Shown here: positions 1 to 8,815 of the stretch, piece by piece
Layout of the letters: every line of letters begins with the position of its first letter
Numbering within the stretch: position 1 is the stretch's first letter
Source: Sphingopyxis jiangsuensis
Lineage (GTDB): Bacteria > Pseudomonadota > Alphaproteobacteria > Sphingomonadales > Sphingomonadaceae
Reading direction: 5' to 3'
Assembly: GCF_016734905.1 (NCBI RefSeq)
Contig: NZ_JAERPO010000001.1
Span: 558,001-622,000, forward strand
DNA length: 64,000 nt
Position numbers and translations under genes: made by a program
The notes under the pieces: generated by a model
Seen by the model: only the letters and a program-made list of their open reading frames with translations
Databases searched by the model: none
Told to the model about the DNA's origin: nothing

Positions 1-8
1 GATTGGGA

Positions 9-236
9 TCAGCGGTTTTCGGTTTCCGCACTCGGGGTCGGCGTCGCGTCGGGCGCGCGCTGCCCCTCGATATGCTTGGGGGCCGAAGGCGGCGTATCGT
101 CTTCCGACATGCCTTTCTTGAAGCTTTTTATGCCCTTGGCGACATCGCCCATCATATCGGAAAAGCGTCCCTTTCCGAACAGGAGCAGGATGATGATCCC
201 GACGACCAGCCAATGCCAGATGCTGAAGCTACCCAT
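9..236 (-). CDS. tatA: Sec-independent protein translocase subunit TatA
   Basis: 75 aa, a normal TatA length. TatA oligomers form the membrane channel through which folded twin-arginine substrates leave the cytoplasm. The sequence opens with a short N-terminal stretch, a single membrane helix at about residues 5-22 ([18 protein letters not shown]) with the typical FGKGR hinge, an amphipathic helix, and a low-complexity acidic/proline tail. It lies 24 bases downstream of scpB on the same strand, the usual sphingomonad order before tatB and tatC, which would continue beyond the left edge of the window. Twin-arginine substrates are visible in this window (genes at 18264 and 25706). Confidence is high from the hinge motif and the context. 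Confidence 0.95.
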   Translation of the reverse strand: MGSFSIWHWLVVGIIILLLFGKGRFSDMMGDVAKGIKSFKKGMSEDDTPPSAPKHIEGQRAPDATPTPSAETENR

Positions 237-260
237 TTACATTCTCCTCGAGCGCTTCAT

Positions 261-854
261 CTAGGCTTCCTCACCGTCTTTTACTAGGTCCAGTTCGCCG
301 ATTGCCTCCTCGAAAGCGAGGTCGACCGGGTCGAGCAGCCCGGCGGCGCGCAAATCCTCGATCCCAGGCAGGTCCTTGCGACTTTCGAGCCCGAAATGGC
401 GCAAAAAAGCGTCGGTAGTCTTGTAGATGAGCGGCCTCCCGGGGACCTCGCGACGCCCGGCAGGCGCGATCCATTCGGCCTCCATCAACACATCGAGCGT
501 GCCCTTCGACGTTTGCACCCCCCGGATCGCCTCGATCTCGGCGCGGCTGACCGGCTCGTGATAGGCGATGATGGCAAGAACCTCCGACGCCGCGCGCGAC
601 AGTTTGCGCGGATCGTCGCGCTCGCGGCGGAGCAGATGCGCCAGATCGGCGGGCGTCTGGAAATGCCAGTGGCCGCCGCGCTCGACCAGTTCGATCCCAC
701 TTCCGTCGTGACGCGCCGCGATCCGCTGAACGATCGCCCGGATCTCTCCCGGCGTCTTTTCGTCGCCGAGGCGGGCGGCGAGCTGGCGCGCGTCGAGCGG
801 CGTGTCGCTGGCGAACAGCATCGCTTCGATTGCGCGTTCGAGATCGTCGATCAT
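261..854 (-). CDS. scpB: Segregation and condensation protein B (ScpB)
   Basis: 197 aa. ScpB is the winged-helix kleisin-associated subunit that joins SMC and ScpA in the chromosome-condensing complex. The reading frame shows the family signature around residues 90-140 (SEVLAIIAYHEPVSRAEIE, then RGV and GTLDVLMEAEWI), corresponding to the paired winged-helix domains, and a variable acidic C-terminus. Its start overlaps the end of scpA by four bases (ATGA), so the two subunits are probably translationally coupled. Confidence 0.95.
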   Translation of the reverse strand: MIDDLERAIEAMLFASDTPLDARQLAARLGDEKTPGEIRAIVQRIAARHDGSGIELVERGGHWHFQTPADLAHLLRRERDDPRKLSRAASEVLAIIAYHEPVSRAEIEAIRGVQTSKGTLDVLMEAEWIAPAGRREVPGRPLIYKTTDAFLRHFGLESRKDLPGIEDLRAAGLLDPVDLAFEEAIGELDLVKDGEEA

Positions 855-1621
855 TGGCTCGTCGCTTTCAGGTAAAGGGGTTCGAAGGCACCATCCTGCC
901 GCAAGTCGACGCGTCCCTGCCGCGCCAGTTCGAGCGCAGCGACAAAACTCGACGCCATCGCCGAGCGGCGAAGCGGGCCGTCGTAATCGGTCGGAAGGAA
1001 GTCGGAGAGCAGCGCCCAGTCGAGCTTTACGCCAATCAACCGTTCCAGGTGATGGAGCGCCGCGTCGAGCGTGACGACCGGGCGCCGCGAGACCATATGG
1101 ATCGCGGGTTCTGTGCGGATTTTGACCTGTCCGTATGCCGAGAGAAGATCGTAAAGCGAGGCATCCCAGCGCCTCACCCTGACGTCATGCAGTCCTTCCG
1201 GCTGCGGACGGATGAAGACGTCGCGACCAATGCAGTCGCGCGCAAGCAAGCGCGCCGCCGCCTCGCGCATCGCGGCGAGCCGCTGGAGCCTCAATTGCAG
1301 ACGAAGCGCCAGTTCGTCGGGCGACGGCTCCTCAAGTGGGTCCTTCGGCAGCAGCAGCGCCGATTTCAGATAGGCGAGCCACGCAGCCATCACCAGATAA
1401 TCGGCCGCAAGTTCCAGCTTGGCGCGCATTTCCGAAATGAACGCCAGATATTGCTCGACAAGCTGGAGAATCGAAATCTGGCGAAGGTCGACCTTTTGGC
1501 TGCGCGCGAGGGTCAGCAGCAGGTCGAGCGGCCCCTCCCAGCTTTCGAGCGACAGTTGAAGCGCTTCGTCGCGCTCGGCCGTTGCGGGGATCGCCTCATA
1601 TTCGAGGGGCAGATCCTCCAC
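851..1621 (-). CDS. scpA: Segregation and condensation protein A (ScpA kleisin)
   Basis: 256 aa from a GTG start at 1621, five bases after the nagZ stop. The open frame continues upstream to 1816, but that part lies inside nagZ and has no family resemblance, so the GTG start is preferred. ScpA is the kleisin bridging SMC heads; the N-terminal signature LESWEGPLDLLLTLARSQKV with the following KVDLRQISI is clear, and the C-terminal winged helix (residues about 190-250) is present. It is coupled to scpB by a 4-base overlap. The start codon is the only uncertain part. Confidence 0.93.
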   Translation of the reverse strand: MEDLPLEYEAIPATAERDEALQLSLESWEGPLDLLLTLARSQKVDLRQISILQLVEQYLAFISEMRAKLELAADYLVMAAWLAYLKSALLLPKDPLEEPSPDELALRLQLRLQRLAAMREAAARLLARDCIGRDVFIRPQPEGLHDVRVRRWDASLYDLLSAYGQVKIRTEPAIHMVSRRPVVTLDAALHHLERLIGVKLDWALLSDFLPTDYDGPLRRSAMASSFVAALELARQGRVDLRQDGAFEPLYLKATSQ

Positions 1622-1626
1622 AGACG

Positions 1627-2634
1627 TCAGGCCATCGCCAGCAGCGCGTCGCGCTGGTCGACAAGTGCTGCGAATTGGCGGGGGTCGCGCGCGCCGGCAA
1701 TCCGGTCCATCGCGCCCTGCAATCGCGCGAGCGCGACCGGGCGGATCGGGTCGAGCGCGTTTGCGATGCCGACCATATCGTCCATCTTCGCCCAGCAATT
1801 GAGCGCAATGTCGCATCCAGCCGCAACTGCGGCGGCGGCGCGCGAGGGCACGTCGCCCGACAAAGCCTTCATGTCGAGATCGTCGGTCATCAACAGCCCG
1901 TGAAAGCCGATGCGCTGGCGTATCACGCTGTCGATGATGATCGGCGACAGCGTCGCGGGGCGGTCGGGGTCCCAGGCGTCGAAAATCACATGGCAGGTCA
2001 TCGCCATCGCCGCATCGCGAAGCGCGGCAAAGGGCGCGAGATCGGTCTGAAGCTCATGGTCCGATGCGGTGACGATCGACAGTTTCTCGTGCGAATCGAA
2101 AAGCGCACGGCCGTGACCGGGTATATGTTTGACGACGCCGACGACGCCGCCATCCTGCAAGCCGTTCAATATTGCCCGACCGAGCGCCGCCACGCGCATC
2201 GGCTCGCTGCCGAGCGCGCGGTCGCCGATGATGTCGCTCGCGCCCGGCTGACGCACATCGAGCAAAGGAAGGCAGTCGACGGTGATCCCGACCTCTGCAA
2301 GCATCGACGCGAGCGCCATCGCATTGAGCCGCGCCGCCTCGATCGCGCTCGCCGGGGCGCGGTCGTACAGCGCGTCGAACGCGGCACCACTCGGGAAATC
2401 GGGCCATTCGGGCGCTTTCATCCGCGCCACGCGGCCGCCCTCCTGATCGATCAGAATGGGCAGATTGTCGCGCCCGTCGAGCGCGCGAAGCTCGTCGGTC
2501 AGCCGCCGAAGCTGCTCGCGGTTCGCAATGTTGCGGCCGAACAAAATATAGCCGGCGGGGGAGCAATCGCGGAAAAACGCCCGCTCATCGTCGTTCAGGG
2601 TCAATCCTGAAAGGCCAAAGATAGCGGGAATCAT
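1627..2634 (-). CDS. nagZ: Beta-N-acetylhexosaminidase NagZ (GH3)
   Basis: 335 aa, the usual NagZ length. The enzyme removes N-acetylglucosamine from anhydromuropeptides during cytoplasmic cell-wall recycling. Family motifs seen: LPILIDQEGGRVARMK near residue 90, the diagnostic KHIPGHGRALFDSHEKL loop near residue 175 that carries the catalytic His/Asp pair, and MTDDLDMKAL near residue 255 carrying the nucleophile aspartate. No signal peptide is present, consistent with a cytosolic enzyme. It sits between the SPOR gene and scpA on the same strand, an order common in sphingomonads. Confidence 0.95.
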   Translation of the reverse strand: MIPAIFGLSGLTLNDDERAFFRDCSPAGYILFGRNIANREQLRRLTDELRALDGRDNLPILIDQEGGRVARMKAPEWPDFPSGAAFDALYDRAPASAIEAARLNAMALASMLAEVGITVDCLPLLDVRQPGASDIIGDRALGSEPMRVAALGRAILNGLQDGGVVGVVKHIPGHGRALFDSHEKLSIVTASDHELQTDLAPFAALRDAAMAMTCHVIFDAWDPDRPATLSPIIIDSVIRQRIGFHGLLMTDDLDMKALSGDVPSRAAAAVAAGCDIALNCWAKMDDMVGIANALDPIRPVALARLQGAMDRIAGARDPRQFAALVDQRDALLAMA

Positions 2635-2744
2635 CGTGCGTCAATCTCCATCGATCGCCGCACTCCTGCGCGCGGCGAGCAGATCAGCGAACATGGCACA
2701 AGCCGCGCGTAGCGCCAAATATTGTTGAGGCGGAATGAGGCGAT

Positions 2745-3461
2745 TCAGCGAACGATGACGCAATTTTCGCCCGCGACACGCAACTTTCCGCACAGCGCCG
2801 CGGCATTTTGGGCTGAGCCGGCGCCGACGCGAAGCCGATAGACCGTGCCGTCGCCGACCTTGGCGGGCGCAATCGAACGGTTGAGGTCGGCCAGATAAGC
2901 GAAACGTTTCGATAGGGTCGACCATGCCTTGTTCGCGGCCCCTTCGCTGCTGAACGCCCCGAGCTGGACCATGGCGCCCGAAGCCGCGCCACTTTCCGAT
3001 ACTGCCGGTTCAGGTGCATCCTTCGTGGCGACTGGTTGCGCGGCGGGAGGTTTGGGTGCGTTGGCCGCCTTCGCCGCTGCCTCGCGTTCCTGAGGCGTCA
3101 CGGCGGGCTCTTCGGGCATCCGGCTCGGATCGACGCGGCCCGCCGGCTCGGCACCTTCGCTCGCGGCAAAACTTGCATCGCCTTCGCCGTCAAAGCTTTT
3201 TGCGGCATCATCCACGGGCGCGACCTTGTAATCGCCTTTCTGCGCAAGGATCAGCTCGCCACTGCCGCGCTTTCCTCCGTTCTGGATCCACCACAAGCTT
3301 CCGAGAACCACGCCGATCAAGAGCAGGCCGCCGAGCACCATGATCAGCAAGCGCGCGGGCGAGACCTCGCCATCGTCCTCGACACTGTCCGCCGGCTCGA
3401 GCCACGGCAGGCGGTCCTCGTCGACCAGCCCCAGTCCGGTGCCATTTTCCTCCGCCATCAA
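2745..3461 (-). CDS. SPOR-domain membrane protein
   Basis: 238 aa. A short acidic cytoplasmic tail is followed by one membrane helix (about residues 37-58), a long Ala/Pro/Glu-rich periplasmic linker and a C-terminal SPOR domain (about residues 160-238, containing VQLGAFSSEGAANKAWSTL and VYRLRVGAG). SPOR domains bind denuded glycan strands at the division septum, so an FtsN-like or cell-wall role is likely but not demonstrated. The start overlaps the argS stop by four bases. Two consecutive ATG codons (3461, 3458) make the exact start ambiguous by one residue. Confidence 0.9.
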   Translation of the reverse strand: MMAEENGTGLGLVDEDRLPWLEPADSVEDDGEVSPARLLIMVLGGLLLIGVVLGSLWWIQNGGKRGSGELILAQKGDYKVAPVDDAAKSFDGEGDASFAASEGAEPAGRVDPSRMPEEPAVTPQEREAAAKAANAPKPPAAQPVATKDAPEPAVSESGAASGAMVQLGAFSSEGAANKAWSTLSKRFAYLADLNRSIAPAKVGDGTVYRLRVGAGSAQNAAALCGKLRVAGENCVIVR

Positions 3462-5185
3462 AGCATCTCCTCGAGCGCTTCTACCCCCATCAGGTGGAGC
3501 CCGTTGCGGATTACCTGCCCGATTCCATCGGCCAGATAAAGGCGGGTTGCAGTCAGTTCGGCGTCATCGGCGATGATGATCCGCGCTTCCGGCCGGTCGT
3601 TGCCCATGTTCCACCAGGCGTGAAAGGCCGCGGCAACGTCGCCCAGATAGAATGCGATGCGGTGCGGCTCGCGCGCCGCAGCCGCCGATTCGACGATCCG
3701 CGGGAATTGCGCGAGCAGCTTGACGATCGCGAGTTCATTATCGTCAAGGCGCGCCGGATCGGGCACAGCTTTGGCAATGCCAGCGTCGGCAAGCTTGCGC
3801 TTGAGCGAGGCAATCCGCGCGTGCGCATATTGGACATAGAATACGGGATTGTCGCGCGATGCCTCAACCACCTTGGCGAAGTCGAAGTCCATGTGCGCGT
3901 CGGCCTTGCGCGTCAGCATGGTGAAACGCACGGCATCCTTGCCGACCTCGTCGACAATGTCGGCGAGCGTGACAAAATTGCCTGCGCGCTTCGACATTTT
4001 GAATGGCTCGCCGTTCTTGAGCAGCCGCACCATCTGCACAAGCTTGATATCGAACGGCTTTTCACCGCCCGTCAGCGCGGCCACCGCGGCCTTGATCCGC
4101 TTCACCGTGCCGGCATGATCGGCGCCCCAAATGTCGATCAGCTCGTCGGCATCCTGCGCCTTCTGGAAATGATAGGCGAGGTCGGCGCCGAAATAGGTCC
4201 AGCTCCCGTCCGATTTCTTGATTGGCCGGTCTTGGTCGTCACCGAAACGGGTCGAACGGAACAGCGGCAGTTCGACAGCTTCCCAGTCTTCGGGCGTTTC
4301 GCCCTTGGGGGCCTCGAGCATCCCGTCATAGACAAGATCTTGTTCGCGCAGCCATTTTTCGGCTTCGTCGGGCTTGCCCGCTGCTTGCAACTCGGCCTCC
4401 GACGAGAATATATCGTGGTGGATGCCCAGCTTGGCGAGGTCGGCGCGGATCATGTCGAGCATCGCGCTCACGGCCTCGGCACGGAACAGACCGAGCCACG
4501 CGCGTTCGGGTGCGCCGACGAAGCGGTCGCCATATTCTGTCGCAAGCCGCGCAGCGACCGGCTTCAGATAGTCGCCCGGATACAGCCCTTCGGGAATGGC
4601 GCCAATATCTTCTCCGAGCGCTTCGCGGTAGCGCATATGCACGGACCGGGCGAGAACATCGACCTGCGCTCCTGCGTCGTTGACATAATATTCACGGACG
4701 ACCTTATGCCCGGCGAATTCGAGCAGCGCCGCCAGCGCATCGCCGACGACTGCGCCACGGCAATGCCCGACATGCATCGGACCGGTGGGATTTGCCGAAA
4801 CATATTCGACATTAACGCAGCGGTCTTCACCCATTTTCGAGCGGCCATAATCGTCGCCATCGCCATGAATGGCAGCCAGTTCGGCGCGCCAGCTGTCGGC
4901 CGACACGCGGAGGTTGATAAAGCCGGGACCGGCGACGCTGGCCTCCTCGACCTCGGCAACGCTGACGAGCTCAGCCGCCAGCAATTCGGCCAGCGCGCGC
5001 GGGTTCATTCCGGCCGGTTTGCTCAGCACCATGGCGGCGTTCGTTGCAACATCGCCATGCGCGGGATCGCGCGGGGGTTCGACGCTGATCGCGCGGCGGT
5101 CGAGCCCCGCAGGGATCGCATCGCGCGCCGCAATGGCGTCGAGCGCCGAAGCGATATGGTCTGAAAAGCGGCGGAACAGGGTCAC
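3458..5185 (-). CDS. argS: Arginine--tRNA ligase
   Basis: 575 aa class I aminoacyl-tRNA synthetase charging tRNA-Arg. The N-terminal ArgS additional domain is followed by the HIGH-type motif HVGHCRGAVVGD (residues about 138-149), the catalytic Rossmann fold, the KMSKS-type loop FKMSKRAGNFVTL near residue 400, and the all-helical anticodon-binding DALR domain at the C-terminus. Length and motif spacing are normal. It is the first gene of the minus-strand run leading to tatA. Confidence 0.98.
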   Translation of the reverse strand: MTLFRRFSDHIASALDAIAARDAIPAGLDRRAISVEPPRDPAHGDVATNAAMVLSKPAGMNPRALAELLAAELVSVAEVEEASVAGPGFINLRVSADSWRAELAAIHGDGDDYGRSKMGEDRCVNVEYVSANPTGPMHVGHCRGAVVGDALAALLEFAGHKVVREYYVNDAGAQVDVLARSVHMRYREALGEDIGAIPEGLYPGDYLKPVAARLATEYGDRFVGAPERAWLGLFRAEAVSAMLDMIRADLAKLGIHHDIFSSEAELQAAGKPDEAEKWLREQDLVYDGMLEAPKGETPEDWEAVELPLFRSTRFGDDQDRPIKKSDGSWTYFGADLAYHFQKAQDADELIDIWGADHAGTVKRIKAAVAALTGGEKPFDIKLVQMVRLLKNGEPFKMSKRAGNFVTLADIVDEVGKDAVRFTMLTRKADAHMDFDFAKVVEASRDNPVFYVQYAHARIASLKRKLADAGIAKAVPDPARLDDNELAIVKLLAQFPRIVESAAAAREPHRIAFYLGDVAAAFHAWWNMGNDRPEARIIIADDAELTATRLYLADGIGQVIRNGLHLMGVEALEEML

Positions 5186-5248
5186 GGGTGATCCTATCTT
5201 CGGTCAAAAAGGCTGGCGCGGCCTAGCGCAGCTTGGAACATGCGAAAA

Positions 5249-5278
5249 GCCCTGCGTCGCCATAACGGCGCGCAGGGC
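5249..5278 (-). terminator. Rho-independent terminator after the lipoprotein gene
   Basis: The arms GCCCTGCG (5249-5256) and CGCAGGGC (5271-5278) pair perfectly, extended inside by CGCC/GGCG. Read on the minus strand the hairpin is followed by TTTT (5248-5245). It lies 35 bases after the stop of the minus-strand lipoprotein gene and before argS. Confidence 0.75.
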
Positions 5279-5313
5279 CTGTATGGATGCGAACGCCATG
5301 CGGCGCCGCGAGA

Positions 5314-5985
5314 TTATCGTCGGACGTTATATTCGAGCTGTTCCTGCGTCAGCTGAAAGCCGACAAGAAGTTCGAAACTCGCGCGCTGCACCGCGGCGCG
5401 AACCTCCGGAAGGCTCAGCGGGTCGATCGCGGCGTCCTGATCGCCAGCGCGGCGGCGGCGCGTGATGCGTTCCTGAATGTCGGCGGGCAGCGTGGCGGCG
5501 GCGCGATCGACAAAGGCCGACGCCTCGCCGCGTCCGGTCCCGCGCACCTGCCCTTCGGGGAAAGTGACCGTTACCTGCCCCAAACGCTTTGCGACGACCG
5601 CGGTGCCGCCCTGCACGACGGTTCCGAAATAAGGCAGGGTAACCGAACGTGCGGGGCCAGCATCACGGCGCGTCGCGACCACGTCGAAACTGGCAAGCTG
5701 ATATACTTTCTCGCCCTGGTCGTTGCACTGCTGCGTCACATTGGTGATCGTCGCGACGATGTCGATGGCGCTCGCGTCGCGGCTGTTCGCCGGATCGAAC
5801 AAGGTGATGTCGCCCGTGTGCATCGGCACAGCAACGGCGGGGCAAGCGCTCCGCGTCGCTGTGATGCCGACGCCGCCCGCCACTTCGATTTCATTGTCCC
5901 GCGCACACCCGGTGACGGTGACAACGGCTGCCGTGCCGAACAACAGGGTCAGAAACTTACGGGAGGCAATCGAAATGGACATCAT
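5314..5985 (-). CDS. Putative lipoprotein of unknown function
   Basis: 223 aa from tandem ATG codons at 5985/5982. The frame stays open up to 6042, but the internal start places a signal sequence right at the N-terminus: a basic region, a hydrophobic core and a lipobox ending TVTGC with the lipidated Cys at residue 27. The mature part is mostly polar, contains CPAVAVPMHTGDITLF and a C-terminal helix-rich segment ending ELLVGFQLTQEQLEYNVRR. I do not recognise a named domain. It is monocistronic, divergent from ispH and followed by its own hairpin terminator. Outer-membrane or periplasmic anchoring is inferred from the lipobox only. Confidence 0.8.
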   Translation of the reverse strand: MMSISIASRKFLTLLFGTAAVVTVTGCARDNEIEVAGGVGITATRSACPAVAVPMHTGDITLFDPANSRDASAIDIVATITNVTQQCNDQGEKVYQLASFDVVATRRDAGPARSVTLPYFGTVVQGGTAVVAKRLGQVTVTFPEGQVRGTGRGEASAFVDRAAATLPADIQERITRRRRAGDQDAAIDPLSLPEVRAAVQRASFELLVGFQLTQEQLEYNVRR

Positions 5986-6133
5986 GATAATCGGGCTTTC
6001 CAAACAGGCGCGAGCGCAGCGGGTCGGTCGAGACCGCTTCATGCGCGCCGCTTCTTATCGGGGGGATGAACGCGGCGCAACGGTGCGAAGCCGCTTTACC
6101 CGATATGCCGCGCTGCGCTAGAGCGCCTGCATC

Positions 6134-7120
6134 ATGAACGCTCCCCTGTCCTCGATACATGCCGACCACAGCACGGCGGCCGAACTGAAGCTGTTGATTG
6201 CGGCGCCGCGCGGGTTTTGCGCGGGCGTCGACCGGGCGATCCGTATCGTCGAGCTTGCGATCGAGCGCTTCGGGGCGCCGGTCTATGTCCGGCACGAAAT
6301 CGTCCACAACCGCTATGTCGTCGACACGCTGCGCGCCAAGGGCGCGATATTCGTCGAATCGCTCGATCAGGTGCCCGACGGCGTCCCGGTCGTTTTCAGC
6401 GCCCACGGCGTGCCCAAGGCCGTTCCTGCCAAGGCGGAGGCGCGCGGGCTGGAATATATCGACGCAACCTGCCCTCTGGTGTCCAAGGTCCACCGGCAGG
6501 CCGAGCGCGCGAACGAAGCCGGTCGACACATCATCTTCATCGGCCATGCCGGTCATCCCGAGGTTGTAGGGACGCTGGGTCAATTGCCCGAAGGCGCAAT
6601 GACATTGGTGGAATCGGTCGACGACGTCGCCCGACTATCCCCGCAGAATCCCGACGCGCTCTCTTTCCTGACCCAGACGACGCTGTCGGTGGACGATACG
6701 CGCGATATCGTTGCCGCGCTGCAGCACCGGTTCCCGACGATCGCCGGACCACGCGGGGAAGATATCTGCTACGCCACGTCGAACCGGCAGGAGGCCGTGA
6801 AGGCCATCGCGGGCCTGTGCGATCGCATGATCGTGATCGGCGCTCCCAACAGCTCGAACAGCCTGCGCCTCGTCGAGGTGGCAGAGCGACTGGGCACTCC
6901 GGCGCATCTGGTGCAGCGAGGGACCGACATCGACCCCGCCTGGATTGCCGACATCGCGACGCTTGGCATCACGGCGGGCGCCAGTGCACCCGAAGAACTG
7001 GTACGCGAGATCATCGAGGCTGTCGCTGCGCTCCGCCCGCTCACCGAGGAAGTCGTCGTCACGGCGGAAGAAAATATGGTCTTCAAGCTGCCGCGCGGGC
7101 TCGAGCCGGCGGCTAACTGA
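6134..7120 (+). CDS. ispH: 4-hydroxy-3-methylbut-2-enyl diphosphate reductase (IspH/LytB)
   Basis: 328 aa. IspH is the last enzyme of the MEP isoprenoid pathway and makes IPP and DMAPP using a [4Fe-4S] cluster. The three cluster cysteines are visible: C29 in [14 protein letters not shown]113 in [13 protein letters not shown] and C212 in [14 protein letters not shown]; the substrate-binding SAHGVPK loop is near residue 90. The stop overlaps the thrB start by one base (TGATG), giving the ispH-thrB-rnhA operon common in alphaproteobacteria. Confidence 0.98.
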   Translation: MNAPLSSIHADHSTAAELKLLIAAPRGFCAGVDRAIRIVELAIERFGAPVYVRHEIVHNRYVVDTLRAKGAIFVESLDQVPDGVPVVFSAHGVPKAVPAKAEARGLEYIDATCPLVSKVHRQAERANEAGRHIIFIGHAGHPEVVGTLGQLPEGAMTLVESVDDVARLSPQNPDALSFLTQTTLSVDDTRDIVAALQHRFPTIAGPRGEDICYATSNRQEAVKAIAGLCDRMIVIGAPNSSNSLRLVEVAERLGTPAHLVQRGTDIDPAWIADIATLGITAGASAPEELVREIIEAVAALRPLTEEVVVTAEENMVFKLPRGLEPAAN

Positions 7121-8082
7121 TGGCGGTCTATACCGACGTCGATCCCGACGACCTTGCCGCGCTCGTCGCCCGCTACGACATCGGGACGCTGTTGTCGTGC
7201 AAGGGAATCGCCGAGGGCGTCGAGAACAGCAATTTCCTGCTCGAAACCACTGGCGGGCGCTTCATCCTCACGCTCTACGAGAAGCGCGTCAGCGAGGGCG
7301 ATCTGCCCTTTTTCGTCGACCTCCTCGCCCATCTTTCCGAAAAACATTGCCCGGTCCCGGCGATGATCCGCGATCGCGGCGGTGATGCGATTCAGCGCAT
7401 TTCGGGGCGCGCCGCGTGCATCATTCAATTTTTGTCAGGCATATCGCTGACGCATCCCAGCCCGGCGCAATGCGCGTCGGCGGGCGCCGCGCTCGGCGCC
7501 ATGCACCGCGCCGTGGCTGACTTTGGCGGCACGCGCGCCAACAGCATGGGCCGCGAGCATTGGCGTGAAGTCGCCTCCGCCACCGGCAATCTCGATGTCG
7601 TGATTCCGGGGTTGCAGGCCGTCGTCGACGCCGAACTCGACCTTCTCGACCGCGAATGGCCGAGCGACCTGCCAAAGCATGTCATCCATGCGGACCTCTT
7701 TCCCGACAATGTGCTCATGCTCGGCGACCGGGTGACCGGGCTGATCGACTTCTACTTCGCCGCCACCGACTTTCGCGCCTATGACGTCGCCGTCACCCAT
7801 GCCTCCTGGACGTTTTCGGACGACGGCAGGAACTGCAACCTGGCGCGTGCCGGCGCCTTGATGCGAGGTTATGCAGAGGAAATTTGCCTGACTGACATGG
7901 AAGTCGCGGCACTGCCGCTGCTCGCGCGCGGCGCGGCGCTGCGCTTCCTGCTTACGCGTGCGCACGACTGGGTCCACACGCCCGCCGATGCCCTTGTTAC
8001 CCGGAAAGACCCTGCCCCCTTCCTTGCACGCCTGCGCCGGTATCAGGCCGAAGACGCGGCCGAACTGTTCGTTGGTATATGA
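7120..8082 (+). CDS. thrB: Homoserine kinase (ThrB, aminoglycoside-kinase fold)
   Basis: 320 aa. It phosphorylates L-homoserine in threonine synthesis. This is the phosphotransferase/choline-kinase-fold type found in alphaproteobacteria rather than the GHMP type: [20 protein letters not shown] at the N-terminal lobe, the catalytic loop [10 protein letters not shown] near residue 190 and the metal-binding LIDFYFA segment shortly after. It starts within the ispH stop and its own stop overlaps the rnhA start by four bases, so all three genes are probably one transcript. Confidence 0.95.
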   Translation: MAVYTDVDPDDLAALVARYDIGTLLSCKGIAEGVENSNFLLETTGGRFILTLYEKRVSEGDLPFFVDLLAHLSEKHCPVPAMIRDRGGDAIQRISGRAACIIQFLSGISLTHPSPAQCASAGAALGAMHRAVADFGGTRANSMGREHWREVASATGNLDVVIPGLQAVVDAELDLLDREWPSDLPKHVIHADLFPDNVLMLGDRVTGLIDFYFAATDFRAYDVAVTHASWTFSDDGRNCNLARAGALMRGYAEEICLTDMEVAALPLLARGAALRFLLTRAHDWVHTPADALVTRKDPAPFLARLRRYQAEDAAELFVGI

Positions 8083-8537
8083 CCACGGATAGCAAGCGAA
8101 CGGTGATCGTTGCGACTGACGGGGCTTGCAAGGGCAATCCCGGTCCCGGTGGCTGGGGCGCGGTTCTGCGCTGGGGCGATGTCGTCAAGACGCTCTCCGG
8201 CGGCGAGGCCGACACGACGAACAACCGGATGGAATTGCTGGCGGCGATCGAGGCACTGGCAGCGCTCAAGCGCGGATGCCGCGTCGAATTGTCGACCGAC
8301 AGCGTCTATGTCCGCGACGGCATCACCAAATGGGTGCATGGCTGGCAGCGCAACGGCTGGAAGACGGCTGCAAAGAAGCCCGTGGCCAATGCCGATCTGT
8401 GGCAGCGGCTGGTCGCCGAAGCCGCGCGCCACCAGATCGAATGGCTTTGGGTCAAGGGTCACGCCGGCCACGGCGACAATGAACTGGCCGACAAGCTGGC
8501 CAGCGACGCAGCGCTGGCGATAGCAGGGCGTCGCTAG
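8079..8537 (+). CDS. rnhA: Ribonuclease HI
   Basis: 152 aa. RNase HI cuts the RNA strand of RNA-DNA hybrids, removing primers and R-loops. The carboxylate set of the active site is present: D14 in [17 protein letters not shown], the Glu of [13 protein letters not shown] (about residue 52), the Asp of LSTDSVYV (about residue 74) and the His/Asp of the [12 protein letters not shown] loop. The length is standard. It is the last gene of the ispH-thrB-rnhA run. Confidence 0.97.
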   Translation: MTTDSKRTVIVATDGACKGNPGPGGWGAVLRWGDVVKTLSGGEADTTNNRMELLAAIEALAALKRGCRVELSTDSVYVRDGITKWVHGWQRNGWKTAAKKPVANADLWQRLVAEAARHQIEWLWVKGHAGHGDNELADKLASDAALAIAGRR

Positions 8538-8547
8538 CCGCGAAGCC

Positions 8548-8724
8548 TCATTCGGCTTCGCGAGTGTCCGATCCCGGTCCGTTTTTCTTGATCGATTCGA
8601 TGGCGTTCACTGCCGAGGCCTTGCTCGAATAGCCCTCGGTCCAGAAGATGGTTTCGCTGTTATACTTGAAATAGGCAACGAACTCGCCGGCCTTGTTCTT
8701 CTTGATCTCGAAATAATGGGCCAT
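8548..8724 (-). CDS. DUF1508 (YegP-like) small protein
   Basis: 58 aa, below the cut-off of many gene callers. The translation begins MAHYFEIKKNKAGEFVAYFK and continues NSETIFWTEGYSSKASAVNA, then ends in a charged tail. This is one DUF1508 unit: the family is built of repeats with a Y/F-E-I-x-K-x3-G-x-F/Y-x-F/A pattern followed by S-E-x-Y-x-S-K-x-x-A. The function of the family is unknown. It is convergent with rnhA (stops 11 bases apart) and precedes the DauA-like gene on the opposite side. Confidence 0.88.
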   Translation of the reverse strand: MAHYFEIKKNKAGEFVAYFKYNSETIFWTEGYSSKASAVNAIESIKKNGPGSDTREAE

Positions 8725-8815
8725 GTCATTCTCCGCTGGTCATGTCGCGCGGACGGTGGCGCAACGCAGCCATCCTAGGCATCGCGTCCGGTCGCGCAAC
8801 CCCGCCGCTTGCGGC

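Noticed and set aside
3494-5164. 556-codon open frame antisense to argS
   Set aside because: GC-rich codon bias of the real gene produces long open frames on the opposite strand; no family resemblance and argS is certain.
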